This document shows, one piece after another, positions 52,867 through 61,618 of a stretch of 64,000 nucleotides of DNA. Origin of the DNA: Cytophagaceae bacterium (GTDB lineage: Bacteria; Bacteroidota; Bacteroidia; Cytophagales; Spirosomataceae). Where the stretch lies: NCBI GenBank assembly GCA_027491195.1, contig JAIXWQ010000005.1, positions 23,711-87,710 on the forward strand, given 5' to 3'. The notes beneath the pieces were generated by a model. That model worked only from the letters and a program-made list of their open reading frames with translations, did not search any database and was not told the DNA's origin. The translations under genes and the position numbers were made by a program. Each line of letters begins with the position of its first letter. Position 1 is the stretch's first letter.

Positions 52867-52890
52867 AGCCTCTCAATTGCTTGAGAGGCT
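52867..52890. terminator. Hairpin between the kinase gene and tRNA-Leu
   Basis: AGCCTCTCAA and TTGAGAGGCT form a perfect 10-base-pair stem with a TTGC loop. It is 9 bases after the kinase stop and 3 bases from the tRNA-Leu 3' end. Neither side has a long T run, so it may terminate both convergent units weakly. Confidence 0.6.
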
Positions 52891-52892
52891 TG

Positions 52893-52976
52893 TACCCAGA
52901 GCCGGAGTCGAACCGGCACGGGCTTGCACCCACGGGTGTTTGAGACCAGCGCGTCTACCAATTCCGCCATCTGGGC
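52893..52976 (-). tRNA. tRNA-Leu (anticodon CAA)
   Basis: Type II tRNA of 84 bases without encoded CCA. Acceptor GCCCAGA pairs with TCTGGGT (one G-T pair), D arm GCGGAATTGGTAGACGC, anticodon loop CTCAAAC (anticodon CAA, leucine), a long variable arm, and T arm GCCGG-TTCGACT-CCGGC. In the anticodon stem CTGGT/ACCCG the second pair (28-42) is T with C, a mismatch. Confidence 0.9.
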
Positions 52977-53047
52977 AATTCAAAATTGCAATGCAAAACT
53001 AGGCTAAATCATTCGCTTTCGCAAGAGTGCCTAGAATAAATTCTAGT

Positions 53048-54286
53048 TTACTCGTAGCGCAAAGCCTCAACAGGATCCATTTTGGAAGCCTTAAATGCAG
53101 GATAAATTCCTGAAAATAAGCCTACTAAAACGCAAATAATGATGCCAGTCATCATCCAAAGCCAAGGAATAATAAAGCTGGCCGCTCCCGAGCTAATACC
53201 CTGAGCAATCAAGTTTCCGATTGGAATAGCTAACATAATCCCTCCTATTCCACCTAATAAGCAAATTACAATAGCCTCAATGAGGAATTGTTGTAAAATT
53301 CGTCCTGGCGTCGCACCGAGTGATTTTCTAATCCCAATTTCTCTCGTCCTTTCGCTTACAGACACCATCATGATATTCATTAATGCGATGGCAGCACCTA
53401 ATAAGGTGATAAAGCCTATCACAAATCCTCCGATGCGAAGTGAACCTGTAATACTTTCAAAGCTTTTAGCCATGGAGTCTGAGCGGTCGATACTAAACGA
53501 ATCTTCAGTTCCTATCGGATCCATACGCACTTTACGCATGGCTCCTCTTGCCTCTTCCATGAAGTCATCTAGGTTTTTAATTTTAGCTGCAGAAGTAGTA
53601 ATATCAAATGTCAAATTTCTACCTACGGCCATTTTACGACCAGTTTCTAAGGGAACAACCACGACGCGATCATCACCACCACCCATCATGTTACCCTTCT
53701 TTTCAAGTACCCCAATGACTTTTAATTTGATGCCAGATACAATTATTTCTGTTCCTATAGGACTTTGCTTCTCATATAATTGATCAATTACATCCACACC
53801 GAGAATACACACATTAATGGCATTCGTTTGTTCATTTGCTGAGAAATTACGCCCAGCCCCTACTTTATAGCCTTTCAATTCCATAAAGTTTTCATCGATA
53901 CCTAAAACTCGGGTATTGGGATTTGTTTTCTTGGAAGCGAATTTGGCAATGGCATTATTATTTACGTTTGTTTTCAATGAGACCTTCCCCTTCGTAGAAA
54001 ACAAAGTTTTATAGTGTATGGCTTGACGGTAATCGATGTTTTTGAATCTTTTTTCCTTCTGTCCTTCTCTTCTTACTTGCATCATCGGTCTATTACGAAT
54101 ATCAAAAGAATTGGCACCTAGACCAGAGAATGAGTTATCCACAGAACTTTGAATTCCATCAATAGCCGTTAATATGCCCACTAAAGAGGTGATTCCCAGT
54201 GATATAATGAGCGCGGTTAAAACCGTTCTTAACAAATTCCCCTTGATGGAACGAAGACCCTCTAAAACGTTTTCTTTTAAATTCAT
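53048..54286 (-). CDS. MacB-like ABC transporter permease
   Basis: 412 residues. One N-terminal transmembrane helix (about 19-42), a periplasmic MacB_PCD domain (about 45-270) and a C-terminal FtsX-type unit with three helices (about 282-400). NIMMVSVSERTREIGIRKSLGA is the coupling loop to the ATPase, and PVEALRYE is the typical end. Such permeases export lipoproteins, peptides or drugs by mechanotransmission. The cognate ATPase is not adjacent. Upstream, a 249-base gap to parE carries the GACTAA hairpin array. Confidence 0.88.
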   Translation of the reverse strand: MNLKENVLEGLRSIKGNLLRTVLTALIISLGITSLVGILTAIDGIQSSVDNSFSGLGANSFDIRNRPMMQVRREGQKEKRFKNIDYRQAIHYKTLFSTKGKVSLKTNVNNNAIAKFASKKTNPNTRVLGIDENFMELKGYKVGAGRNFSANEQTNAINVCILGVDVIDQLYEKQSPIGTEIIVSGIKLKVIGVLEKKGNMMGGGDDRVVVVPLETGRKMAVGRNLTFDITTSAAKIKNLDDFMEEARGAMRKVRMDPIGTEDSFSIDRSDSMAKSFESITGSLRIGGFVIGFITLLGAAIALMNIMMVSVSERTREIGIRKSLGATPGRILQQFLIEAIVICLLGGIGGIMLAIPIGNLIAQGISSGAASFIIPWLWMMTGIIICVLVGLFSGIYPAFKASKMDPVEALRYE

Positions 54287-54296
54287 ATGTCTAATT

Positions 54297-54400
54297 GACT
54301 AAGCCGGAATATTCCGGCGACTTTTTGACTAAGTCACGCAGTGACGACTAAATCGCAACGCGATGACTAAATCACACAGTGACGACTGTTGCAAAGCAAC
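54297..54400. repeat. Tandem GACTAA-hairpin array upstream of parE
   Basis: GACT occurs at 54297, 54319, 54327, 54346, 54365 and 54384; the last four are exactly 19 bases apart. Each is followed by AA or AAA-type linkers and a short hairpin: GCCGGAATATTCCGGC (perfect 16-base palindrome), GTCAC-gca-GTGAC, ATCGC-aac-GCGAT, ATCAC-aca-GTGAC (one outer mismatch) and GTTGC-aaa-GCAAC. Stem sequences differ between units but pairing is kept. It lies between the divergent permease and parE genes; the rest of that gap (54401-54535) shows no other structure besides a weak promoter. Confidence 0.85.
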
Positions 54401-54509
54401 CGCAAGTTATCCTCTTTTTTACAGCATTAAAAACCAATGAAACAGGCTTTTAATCCGCTAGTCCTTTTTTTACCTGATTAATTCAATCGCACCTCTTTCT
54501 TAAACGCAA

Positions 54510-54517
54510 AATCTTTG
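54510..54517 (+). promoter_or_regulatory. Candidate parE promoter -7 element
   Basis: AATCTTTG is one mismatch from TAnnTTTG and ends 18 bases before the parE ATG. No convincing -33 box is seen. Confidence 0.3.
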
Positions 54518-54535
54518 ATAATTTAGTGTAAAATT

Positions 54536-56422
54536 ATGTCAGTGGAAGAAAATCAAAATAACGCACCTGTTTATAACGACGATAGTATTCGTTCCCTAGA
54601 TTGGAAAGAACATATTCGGTTACGTCCGGGTATGTATATTGGTAAATTAGGCGATGGTTCATCAGTTGATGATGGTATCTATGTGCTCGTGAAGGAAATC
54701 ATGGATAACTCGATCGATGAGCACATGATGGGAAATGGCAAGTCGATTGATGTAAAGATTTCTGATCATAAAGTAGAAGTACGTGATTATGGCCGCGGTA
54801 TTCCATTAGGAAAAGTGATCGATTGCGTTTCTAAGATTAATACGGGAGGTAAATATGACTCAGGTGCTTTCCAAAAATCAGTAGGTTTGAATGGTGTAGG
54901 TACAAAGGCAACCAATGCTCTTTCAAACTACTTTAAAGTACAATCTTACCGCGATGGTCAAACCAAATGGGCTGAATTTTGTAAAGGTGAATTAACGGCA
55001 GAATCGAAAGGTATTGAACCTTCCAATGCAAAGAGTGGTACGCATGTTCAGTTTGAGCCAGATAATACCATCTTTAAAAATTACCACTTCATCCCTCAGT
55101 ATTTAGATTCACTATTTTGGAATTATGCGTATCTAAATGCAGGATTGACCATTAATTTCAATGGAGAGAAGTATTTCTCCCAAAATGGTCTCTTCGATTT
55201 ACTTTCAAAAAAGACTAACGCAGAGGAAAATCGCTACCCAATTATTCATTTAAAGGGTAATGATATTGAATTAGCGATCACGCACAATAACCAGTACGGA
55301 GAGGAATACTATTCCTTCGTTAACGGTCAAAATACCACACAAGGCGGTACTCACTTAGCGGCTTTCAGAGAAGCGATTGTAAGAACCGTTCGCGAATTCT
55401 TTAAAAAGGATTTCGATCCTTCAGATGTGCGTGCTAGTATCGTGGGTGCTATCGCCATTCGTGTGCAGGAGCCCGTTTTTGAGTCGCAAACAAAAACTAA
55501 ATTAGGAAGTACGACGATTTCTCCTGATTCAAATTCTACCTCCATTCGTACGTTTGTAGGGGACTTTGTCAAGACGGAATTAGATAATTATTTACACCAA
55601 AACCCTGCTTCAGCGGACGCTTTATTAAAACGTATTCTTCAATCAGAACGAGAACGTAAGGATATTGCGGGTATTAAGAAGTTAGCGAATGAGCGGGCTA
55701 AGAAAGCGAATCTTCACAATAAGAAATTACGCGATTGCCGTGTCCATTTATCGGATGAGAAGTCGGAGACAAGACATGACACCACCCTGTTTATAACGGA
55801 GGGTGATTCGGCTTCAGGAAGTATCACTAAATCGCGTGATGTTCAATTGCAGGCGGTATTTAGTTTACGAGGTAAACCTTTGAACAGCTTTGGCCTAACA
55901 AAGAAAATTGTTTACGAGAACGAGGAATTTAATCTATTGCAACACGCTTTAGATATCGAGGATTCCTTAGATAATTTACGCTATAACAAGATTGTGATTG
56001 CTACTGACGCCGACGTGGATGGAATGCACATTCGATTACTTATTTTAACGTTCTTCTTGCAATTCTTCCCAGATTTAGTGCGTAATGGTCACTTGTATAT
56101 CTTAGAGACTCCCCTATTTAGAGTACGTAATAAAAAGGAAACGCGGTATTGCTATTCTGACGAAGAGCGACGTAATGCTATTGAAGCTTTGGGACCTAAA
56201 CCGGAGATAACACGTTTTAAAGGATTAGGTGAGATTTCGCCAGAGGAGTTTGGCAATTTTATAGGTGAAGATATCAAATTAGAACCAGTGATTTTAGAAA
56301 AAGACTTTACTATTCCTCAATTATTGACCTATTATATGGGTAAAAATACACCGGAGCGTCAGAAATTTATTATTGACAACCTTGTAGTGGAAAAAGACCT
56401 AGAAGAAGTATTATTAGGTTAA
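54536..56422 (+). CDS. parE: DNA topoisomerase IV subunit B
   Basis: 628 residues. The GHKL ATPase domain shows [30 protein letters not shown] and [14 protein letters not shown]. The transducer follows, then the TOPRIM domain with TEGDSASGS and [14 protein letters not shown], and the C-terminal [12 protein letters not shown]. It decatenates chromosomes together with ParC (41839-44571), about 10 kb away. The gene length and missing GyrB insertions fit ParE. The stop abuts the stop of the next convergent gene with no space. Confidence 0.92.
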   Translation: MSVEENQNNAPVYNDDSIRSLDWKEHIRLRPGMYIGKLGDGSSVDDGIYVLVKEIMDNSIDEHMMGNGKSIDVKISDHKVEVRDYGRGIPLGKVIDCVSKINTGGKYDSGAFQKSVGLNGVGTKATNALSNYFKVQSYRDGQTKWAEFCKGELTAESKGIEPSNAKSGTHVQFEPDNTIFKNYHFIPQYLDSLFWNYAYLNAGLTINFNGEKYFSQNGLFDLLSKKTNAEENRYPIIHLKGNDIELAITHNNQYGEEYYSFVNGQNTTQGGTHLAAFREAIVRTVREFFKKDFDPSDVRASIVGAIAIRVQEPVFESQTKTKLGSTTISPDSNSTSIRTFVGDFVKTELDNYLHQNPASADALLKRILQSERERKDIAGIKKLANERAKKANLHNKKLRDCRVHLSDEKSETRHDTTLFITEGDSASGSITKSRDVQLQAVFSLRGKPLNSFGLTKKIVYENEEFNLLQHALDIEDSLDNLRYNKIVIATDADVDGMHIRLLILTFFLQFFPDLVRNGHLYILETPLFRVRNKKETRYCYSDEERRNAIEALGPKPEITRFKGLGEISPEEFGNFIGEDIKLEPVILEKDFTIPQLLTYYMGKNTPERQKFIIDNLVVEKDLEEVLLG

Positions 56423-56731
56423 TTAGAAATTCAATTCAAGGAGTTGCTTAAGTTCTTTCAAAGCTTTCGCAGCTCCTTTTTTTTCAGCCTCTTCTATACC
56501 TTTCCGTATAATTTTCTCTGCTTTATCTTCCTCCTCACTTGCTAACAAGGCATTCGCATACGTGTAGTAAGTAGCCACGTAGTCTGGGAATTGGGTAATA
56601 ATCTCCTCAAACAGATCGAAAGACTCCTTTATTGACCCCTCTTTTTGAAATTCAATGGCTAATAAATAATGATTAAAGGGATCCGTTGGATCTTGATTAA
56701 TCTCATTTTTAATAAATTCTTTGCGATCCAT
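56423..56731 (-). CDS. Small TPR-like protein
   Basis: 102 residues, about two tetratricopeptide units: NHYLLAIEFQKEGSIKESFD and VATYYTYANALLASEEEDKAEK, followed by a charged helix (IRKGIEEAEKKGAAKALKEL). No signal peptide, so a cytoplasmic adaptor is likely. Function unknown. It meets parE stop to stop and is divergent from etfB over 51 bases. Confidence 0.78.
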   Translation of the reverse strand: MDRKEFIKNEINQDPTDPFNHYLLAIEFQKEGSIKESFDLFEEIITQFPDYVATYYTYANALLASEEEDKAEKIIRKGIEEAEKKGAAKALKELKQLLELNF

Positions 56732-56782
56732 TTTGCTAAATTAAAAACAAATTAGTATGCTTGCATAACAATTTAATCTGCC

Positions 56783-57517
56783 ATGAAAATACTAGTCTGT
56801 ATCTCCTGTGTCCCAGACACTACCTCAAAAATAGCAATAGATCCATCAACCTCCCAAATAAGTAGTCAAGGATTAACCTATATCGTAGGACCCTATGACG
56901 ATTATGCCCTTTCTAGAGCCATTGAATTAAAAGAAAGCAATGGTGCTGAGGTGATTGTTCTACACGTAGGTGGTTCTGAATCTGAAGCTTTAATACGTAA
57001 ATGTTTAGCCTTAGGTGCTGATTCTGCCGTTCGTATTGATGGCAACCCTATCTCCTCTACACAAATAGCTGATGCCATTGTTGACTACGTCAAACAAAAT
57101 CCAGTAGATCTTATTTTAATGGGTAAAGAATCCATTGATTATAATTCAGGAATAGTTCATGGATTAGTGGCTGGTGCTTTGGGTTATGTTCACTTCAACC
57201 CAGTGATGCATTTAGATTTAGCAGGAAATGATTTGCAATTAGAAGTTGAGATAGACGGTGGTAAGATGGAAGTTTCTTGCGCTTTGCCTGCTGTATTGGG
57301 TTGTCAAGAGCCAATTGCTGAATGGAAGATTCCTTCGATGCGGGGTATTATGACAGCTAGAACGAAGGAAATAAGTGTTTTACCATTAAATCCGACCGAT
57401 TCGGTAAAATTAGTGAAGGCAAGTATTGCTGAAACAGCTCGTCGAAATAAGATGATCGATGCGGCTGATGCAGAAACTTTAATTGATTTATTGAAAACAG
57501 AAACAAACGTTTTATAA
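56783..57517 (+). CDS. etfB: Electron transfer flavoprotein subunit beta
   Basis: 244 residues. KILVCISCVPDTTSKIAID is the ETF-beta start, followed by NPVDLILMGKESIDYNSG and a C-terminal ETF signature around SMRGIMTARTKEI. The subunit binds AMP and forms a heterodimer with EtfA that carries electrons from acyl-CoA dehydrogenases to the quinone pool. One-base gap to etfA. The upstream TATGCTTG (one mismatch) could be its -7 element. Confidence 0.93.
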   Translation: MKILVCISCVPDTTSKIAIDPSTSQISSQGLTYIVGPYDDYALSRAIELKESNGAEVIVLHVGGSESEALIRKCLALGADSAVRIDGNPISSTQIADAIVDYVKQNPVDLILMGKESIDYNSGIVHGLVAGALGYVHFNPVMHLDLAGNDLQLEVEIDGGKMEVSCALPAVLGCQEPIAEWKIPSMRGIMTARTKEISVLPLNPTDSVKLVKASIAETARRNKMIDAADAETLIDLLKTETNVL

Positions 57518-57518
57518 G

Positions 57519-58448
57519 ATGAAAAATGTAGCCATTATTGCCCAAACCAAAGAAGGTCAGTTAAACGAAGCCACAAATCAACTTCTATCCTTTGTTTCAA
57601 AATTCAATCCAGAAAAAATAATCTTAGTCGTTCTGGGTGAAAATCATTTATCATCAGTCGGTTGTTCGGTTCCAGTAGATGTTATTTCTCTTTCTGATGG
57701 CTTATGGGCGGATACCTCTGCTGTTAGTAGTTTAGCAAATGCAGTAAAAGGATATACCGTTTTCGGTATTAAGTCTATTCAAATCGATAATATATTAAGT
57801 CTTTTAGCGTCTTGTTTAAAGGCTGAAGTAGTTTCAGGTGTTCAGCATTTGGGCTATTCAGCAGGCGTTTTTTCCATCGGTAAATCAATCTTTTCGGGAA
57901 AAGCCATGTTAGAAATTAGCAGCTCAACTGCTTCTATTTTTAGTTTAAATCGCAACTTTGATTTTAGCGATGTGTCCGAATTACCTGCGAAAGCGGTCAA
58001 TTCAACCTCTGTCCTCACCTATTCATCGGAAAGTAAATCTGCTATAACTGCATTAAAGCCGATTACAGGTACTATTCCATTGCCAGATGCAGCACTTGTT
58101 GTTAGTGCGGGAAGAGGACTTAAAGATCCATCGAACTGGACGATTGTAGAAGATTTAGCCAATGCGTTAGGCGCAGCTACTGCTTGTTCAAAACCTGTTT
58201 CTGATTTGAATTGGCGTCCTCACCACGAACACGTGGGGCAAACAGGGGTAAAAGTCTCACCTAATCTGTACATCGCATGTGGTATATCAGGTGCTATCCA
58301 GCATTTGGCAGGTGTTAATGGTTCTCGAATTATTGTAGTTATTAATAATGACCCAGAGGCACCTTTCTTCAAGCATGCTGATTATGGAATTGTCGGAGAT
58401 GTAAATGATATCCTTCCAAGACTAACAAAAAAGCTCCAATCACATTAA
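57519..58448 (+). CDS. etfA: Electron transfer flavoprotein subunit alpha
   Basis: 309 residues. The C-terminal FAD-binding domain is clear: [27 protein letters not shown] region (here [16 protein letters not shown]), [29 protein letters not shown] and [20 protein letters not shown]. It holds the FAD of the EtfAB dimer encoded with etfB. No ETF:quinone oxidoreductase gene is in the window. Confidence 0.94.
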   Translation: MKNVAIIAQTKEGQLNEATNQLLSFVSKFNPEKIILVVLGENHLSSVGCSVPVDVISLSDGLWADTSAVSSLANAVKGYTVFGIKSIQIDNILSLLASCLKAEVVSGVQHLGYSAGVFSIGKSIFSGKAMLEISSSTASIFSLNRNFDFSDVSELPAKAVNSTSVLTYSSESKSAITALKPITGTIPLPDAALVVSAGRGLKDPSNWTIVEDLANALGAATACSKPVSDLNWRPHHEHVGQTGVKVSPNLYIACGISGAIQHLAGVNGSRIIVVINNDPEAPFFKHADYGIVGDVNDILPRLTKKLQSH

Positions 58449-58466
58449 TATTAGCGGTCTAATTGG

Positions 58467-58474
58467 TACATTTG
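58467..58474 (+). promoter_or_regulatory. Promoter -7 element of the BFN-ftsX-uppP-truB-ribF run
   Basis: TACATTTG is an exact TAnnTTTG match, 17 bases before the TTG start at 58492 and 18 bases after the etfA stop. Confidence 0.5.
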
Positions 58475-58491
58475 TGTTTTAATGTAGGCCT

Positions 58492-59061
58492 TTGAAAGAG
58501 TTTATTCCTTTACGAATTTTGTCAGTCAACCCTAGTTCCGTTGGAGCTAGTTCGTATATATTATTATTAGAGTCTATTGATTCTAAGGCTTTGCGTTTTC
58601 CTATCGTTATTGGAAGTCAAGAAGCACAATCTATTTCTGTATTCTTAGAGCATATTACGCCTAGTAGACCCTTAACACATGATTTGTGTGTGAGTCTACT
58701 AGGATATACTTCCCTATCCGTTCAACAGGTGATTATTACCGATTTCAAAGATGGTATTTTTTATGCTCACCTTGTGATTAATAAAGACGGAGAAATTATC
58801 CATGTAGATGCTAGGCCATCTGATTCTATTGCGATAGCCGTGCGATTAGATGTTCCTATTCTTATTTCCGAAAAACTATTACATGATATTTGTATTCCCG
58901 ACGAGGAGTTTTTGGATGAATTAGAGGAAGAGTATGAGAGTGTAAATAAACCTTCCCCTGTGCGTTCTAAGGCAGAATTAGAGGGATTATTAACTAAGGC
59001 TTTGGCAGAAGAGAATTACGAAGAGGCTGCCAAGCTTAGAGATGAAATTGAAAAATTATAG
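58492..59061 (+). CDS. Bifunctional nuclease family protein with C-terminal UVR motif
   Basis: 189 residues. The BFN domain (about 5-130) shows LRFPIVIGSQEAQSISVFLE and VDARPSDSIAIAVRLDVPI. The C-terminus has a UvrB/UvrC-type motif (LTKALAEENYEEAAKLRDEI). Plant and bacterial BFN proteins have been reported to cut RNA and DNA, though this is not firmly general. The start is unusual: the only upstream ATG (58482) is followed by a TAG, so translation should begin at TTG 58492 (LKEFIPLRIL). Two-base gap to ftsX. Confidence 0.82.
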   Translation: MKEFIPLRILSVNPSSVGASSYILLLESIDSKALRFPIVIGSQEAQSISVFLEHITPSRPLTHDLCVSLLGYTSLSVQQVIITDFKDGIFYAHLVINKDGEIIHVDARPSDSIAIAVRLDVPILISEKLLHDICIPDEEFLDELEEEYESVNKPSPVRSKAELEGLLTKALAEENYEEAAKLRDEIEKL

Positions 59062-59063
59062 GT

Positions 59064-59948
59064 ATGAAATATTCTAAAAGTTCTCCACAGTCTACCCAAT
59101 TAACTTTAGTCATTTCGATGGCTAGTTTGGCGTTCATTATTGCCTTATTCTTTCAATTATTTGTAAGCGTAAAATCCTGGGGAAATGAGATTAAGTCTCA
59201 GATGAAGATTTATGTCTATTTAAGTGATTCGTTACAAACAGCAGATTTAGCATCGACCATCACCTATTTTAAATCTCGCTCCTATCTTGGAGTTAAGGAA
59301 TTAAAACCTGACTTGGAATTTAAGTCTAAAGCTGCGATAGCTTCCGAATTCCTTACTTCCTCCCAAGAAGATTATAAATCGCTTTTAGGCGAGGAAAACC
59401 CATTCAAGAATTGTTTAATCTTGGGTATTAAAGACGAATTCAAAAATGAAGCTTCTTTCAAGAAAATTGTTTCTGAAATTCAAACTAGACCTGAGGTTTA
59501 CGAGGTTACCTATCCGAATACTTTTTTAGGATCGCTATTAGGTAAAATTCAGGCTGTAGGTTATGTGGGCTTAGTATTAATCTCCTTATTGACTTTATTT
59601 ATTTACCTGCAATTAGCTAATAGTATTCGTTTGCACATTCATGGTAATCGGGTATTAATTAAGACGATGCAACTTTTAGGAAGTACGAATGGATTTATTC
59701 AAAAACCTTATTTATTAAATGCTGTTTTGGTTGGTTTCCTTGGTGGATTCATCGGTTTTGTATTAGCCGATGGAGCATTTTACTATTTTTCAACTTCTAT
59801 TCCAGAAATAAAATCGGTGTTTTTTGATCAATCAAATCAAGTTCAATTAGTGCTTGTTTGTGTAGGTTTTTGTACGCTATTTAGTTTAGTAGCGTCTTTC
59901 TTTTCTTTATCGAAGTATTTAAAAATTCAACATACAAACCTTTTTTAA
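59064..59948 (+). CDS. ftsX: Cell division protein FtsX
   Basis: 294 residues. One N-terminal helix (about 14-36), an extracellular domain (about 40-165) and three C-terminal helices, the FtsX layout. QMKIYVYLSD at the start of the extracellular domain and ANSIRLHIHGNRVLIKTMQLLGS at the coupling loop identify it. With FtsE it controls peptidoglycan hydrolases at the septum. As usual in Bacteroidota, ftsE is not adjacent. Confidence 0.9.
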   Translation: MKYSKSSPQSTQLTLVISMASLAFIIALFFQLFVSVKSWGNEIKSQMKIYVYLSDSLQTADLASTITYFKSRSYLGVKELKPDLEFKSKAAIASEFLTSSQEDYKSLLGEENPFKNCLILGIKDEFKNEASFKKIVSEIQTRPEVYEVTYPNTFLGSLLGKIQAVGYVGLVLISLLTLFIYLQLANSIRLHIHGNRVLIKTMQLLGSTNGFIQKPYLLNAVLVGFLGGFIGFVLADGAFYYFSTSIPEIKSVFFDQSNQVQLVLVCVGFCTLFSLVASFFSLSKYLKIQHTNLF

Positions 59949-59949
59949 T

Positions 59950-60153
59950 ATGAGTCAATCTAATATGCCACTAGGCGCGAAGGACATAAAAATTCTATTA
60001 ATTGGAATTGGAATTATGTTAGTTGGTTTTTTTGTGATGACTATGGATAAGGAGGAATTCGGTTTTGGTTTCTTGGGCTTAACCCTAGGTCCCATTTTAG
60101 TCTTAATCGGAATTATCATTCCTATTTTTTCGCTATTTAAGTTAAAGCGTTAA
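59950..60153 (+). CDS. DUF3098 small membrane protein
   Basis: 67 residues with two transmembrane helices (about 14-30 and 40-62). PLGAKDIKILLIGIGIMLVG is the DUF3098 signature. The family is almost confined to Bacteroidota and lies between ftsX and uppP, as here (one-base gap and one-base overlap), which hints at a cell-envelope role. Function unknown. Confidence 0.88.
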   Translation: MSQSNMPLGAKDIKILLIGIGIMLVGFFVMTMDKEEFGFGFLGLTLGPILVLIGIIIPIFSLFKLKR

Positions 60154-60941
60154 TGACTGAAATAGTAAAAACAATCATTTTAGGTATTGTAGAAGGTTTA
60201 ACAGAGTTTTTACCCGTCTCATCTACTGCCCATTTAATTATTACAGAGAATTTATTAGGAATAGAAAATTCTAAATTCTTGAACTTTTTCACGGTTTTTG
60301 TACAACTAGGTGCAATTGCAGCCGTTCCATTACTTTACTTTAAGCGTCTCTTCAGTTCAGGATTATCTATTTACTTTACGATCATCTTCTCCTTCATTCC
60401 TGCGGTTATCTTAGGCGTATTATTGGATGATTTCTTAGAAGCTCTATTTCAAGGATATTGGTTCATCGCTGGATCCTGGATTGTTGGTGGTTTAATTTTG
60501 ATTCGTATCGATACCTGGTTACCCGCAAAATCAGATGCTTTAGAAATCCCTTCTATTTCGTATTTAAAAGCTTTTAAGATTGGCTTATACCAATGTATAG
60601 CCATGATACCGGGAGTTTCTAGGTCAGGAGCCACTATAGTAGGTGGTCGTATGCTGGGTCTAAGTCATTCTGCTGCTGTGGAATACTCCTTTTTATTAGG
60701 CATCCCCACGATTTTAGGTGCCTGTGCGAAGAAGTTATTAGATTACCGTCATGATTTTGATGTGTTATTTACCAAAGAGCACATTCAGTTTTTAAGCATT
60801 GGTACTTTTATCAGTTTTGTCATTGCGTTGTTAACAATTAAATGGATGGTGGGTTTTGTTCGTCAACACGGATTCACCTTGTTTGGATATTATCGTATCA
60901 TTATTGGTGTCGGTTTAAGTATTTACTTGTGGATGCATTAA
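60153..60941 (+). CDS. uppP: Undecaprenyl-diphosphatase
   Basis: 262 residues, polytopic. EGLTEFLPVSSTAHLIIT and PGVSRSGATIVGGRMLGLS are the two conserved half-site motifs with the catalytic Glu, Ser and Arg. It recycles the lipid carrier of peptidoglycan and O-glycan synthesis. Overlaps DUF3098 by one base and truB by 13. Confidence 0.95.
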   Translation: MTEIVKTIILGIVEGLTEFLPVSSTAHLIITENLLGIENSKFLNFFTVFVQLGAIAAVPLLYFKRLFSSGLSIYFTIIFSFIPAVILGVLLDDFLEALFQGYWFIAGSWIVGGLILIRIDTWLPAKSDALEIPSISYLKAFKIGLYQCIAMIPGVSRSGATIVGGRMLGLSHSAAVEYSFLLGIPTILGACAKKLLDYRHDFDVLFTKEHIQFLSIGTFISFVIALLTIKWMVGFVRQHGFTLFGYYRIIIGVGLSIYLWMH

Positions 60942-61618
60942 CAGAAGTTCAAGATAAATTTTACGTCATCAATAAGCCCAAAGAATGGTCTTCATTCGAC
61001 GTTGTTAAAAAGATTCGTAACCTAGGTCGATTTAAGAAAATTGGCCATGCAGGAACTCTAGATCCTTTGGCTACGGGTATTCTGATTATGTGCGTAGGTA
61101 AATACACCAAGAAGATTGATTATTTTCAATCTCTGCCTAAAACTTACACGGGTAAATTAGTTCTAGGAAAAACGACCCCTTCCATTGATTTAGAGACCGA
61201 ATTTGATGGCGAATATCCCGTGGATCACATTACAACAGATAGGCTTGAAGAAGTTCGTCAATCATTTTTAGGTGTTATTCAACAAGTCCCTCCTATTTAT
61301 TCTGCGATTAAGTTAAATGGACAACGTTTATTTACACATGCCCGAAATGGGGTGAATGCGGAGGATTTAGAAATCAAGATACGCGAGGTGGAAGTTTATC
61401 GAATGGAAATCGATGCGACTCTTTTTCCGGAGATTAGTTTTGAGATTGAATGTAGCAAGGGTACGTATATTCGAAGTATTGTTCGAGATTTTGGCATTAA
61501 ATGTCAATCAGGAGCCTATATGAGTGAATTAGTTCGAACAAAAATTGGTGATTGGGGTTTAGATAGGGCGCAAGAGGTGTCGGAATTTACTAGTGATAAA
61601 TATGAAGTGCTTTTATAG
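60929..61618 (+). CDS. truB: tRNA pseudouridine(55) synthase TruB (GTG start)
   Basis: 229 residues. The frame is open upstream inside uppP, but family similarity begins at QDKFYVINKPKEWSSFDVV. The best start is GTG 60929, giving VDALTEVQDKF and a 13-base overlap with uppP. Catalytic Asp45 lies in HAGTLDPLATG. PPIYSAIKLNGQRLF and KGTYIRSIVRD are also conserved. No extended C-terminal PUA domain, as in many Bacteroidota. It modifies U55 in the T-loop of tRNAs. Confidence 0.92.
   Translation: MDALTEVQDKFYVINKPKEWSSFDVVKKIRNLGRFKKIGHAGTLDPLATGILIMCVGKYTKKIDYFQSLPKTYTGKLVLGKTTPSIDLETEFDGEYPVDHITTDRLEEVRQSFLGVIQQVPPIYSAIKLNGQRLFTHARNGVNAEDLEIKIREVEVYRMEIDATLFPEISFEIECSKGTYIRSIVRDFGIKCQSGAYMSELVRTKIGDWGLDRAQEVSEFTSDKYEVLL

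Noticed and set aside
50612..54286. ABC ATPase (50612) and MacB-like permease (53048) as one transporter operon
   Set aside because: They are on the same strand but separated by a plus-strand kinase gene and a tRNA, so not one transcript. A functional pairing remains possible but unsupported.
54536..56422. Calling this gene gyrB and the 41839 gene gyrA
   Set aside because: Lengths, missing GyrB insertions and lack of a clear GyrA box favour ParE and ParC. Both genes are far from replication-initiation genes where gyrB often lies.
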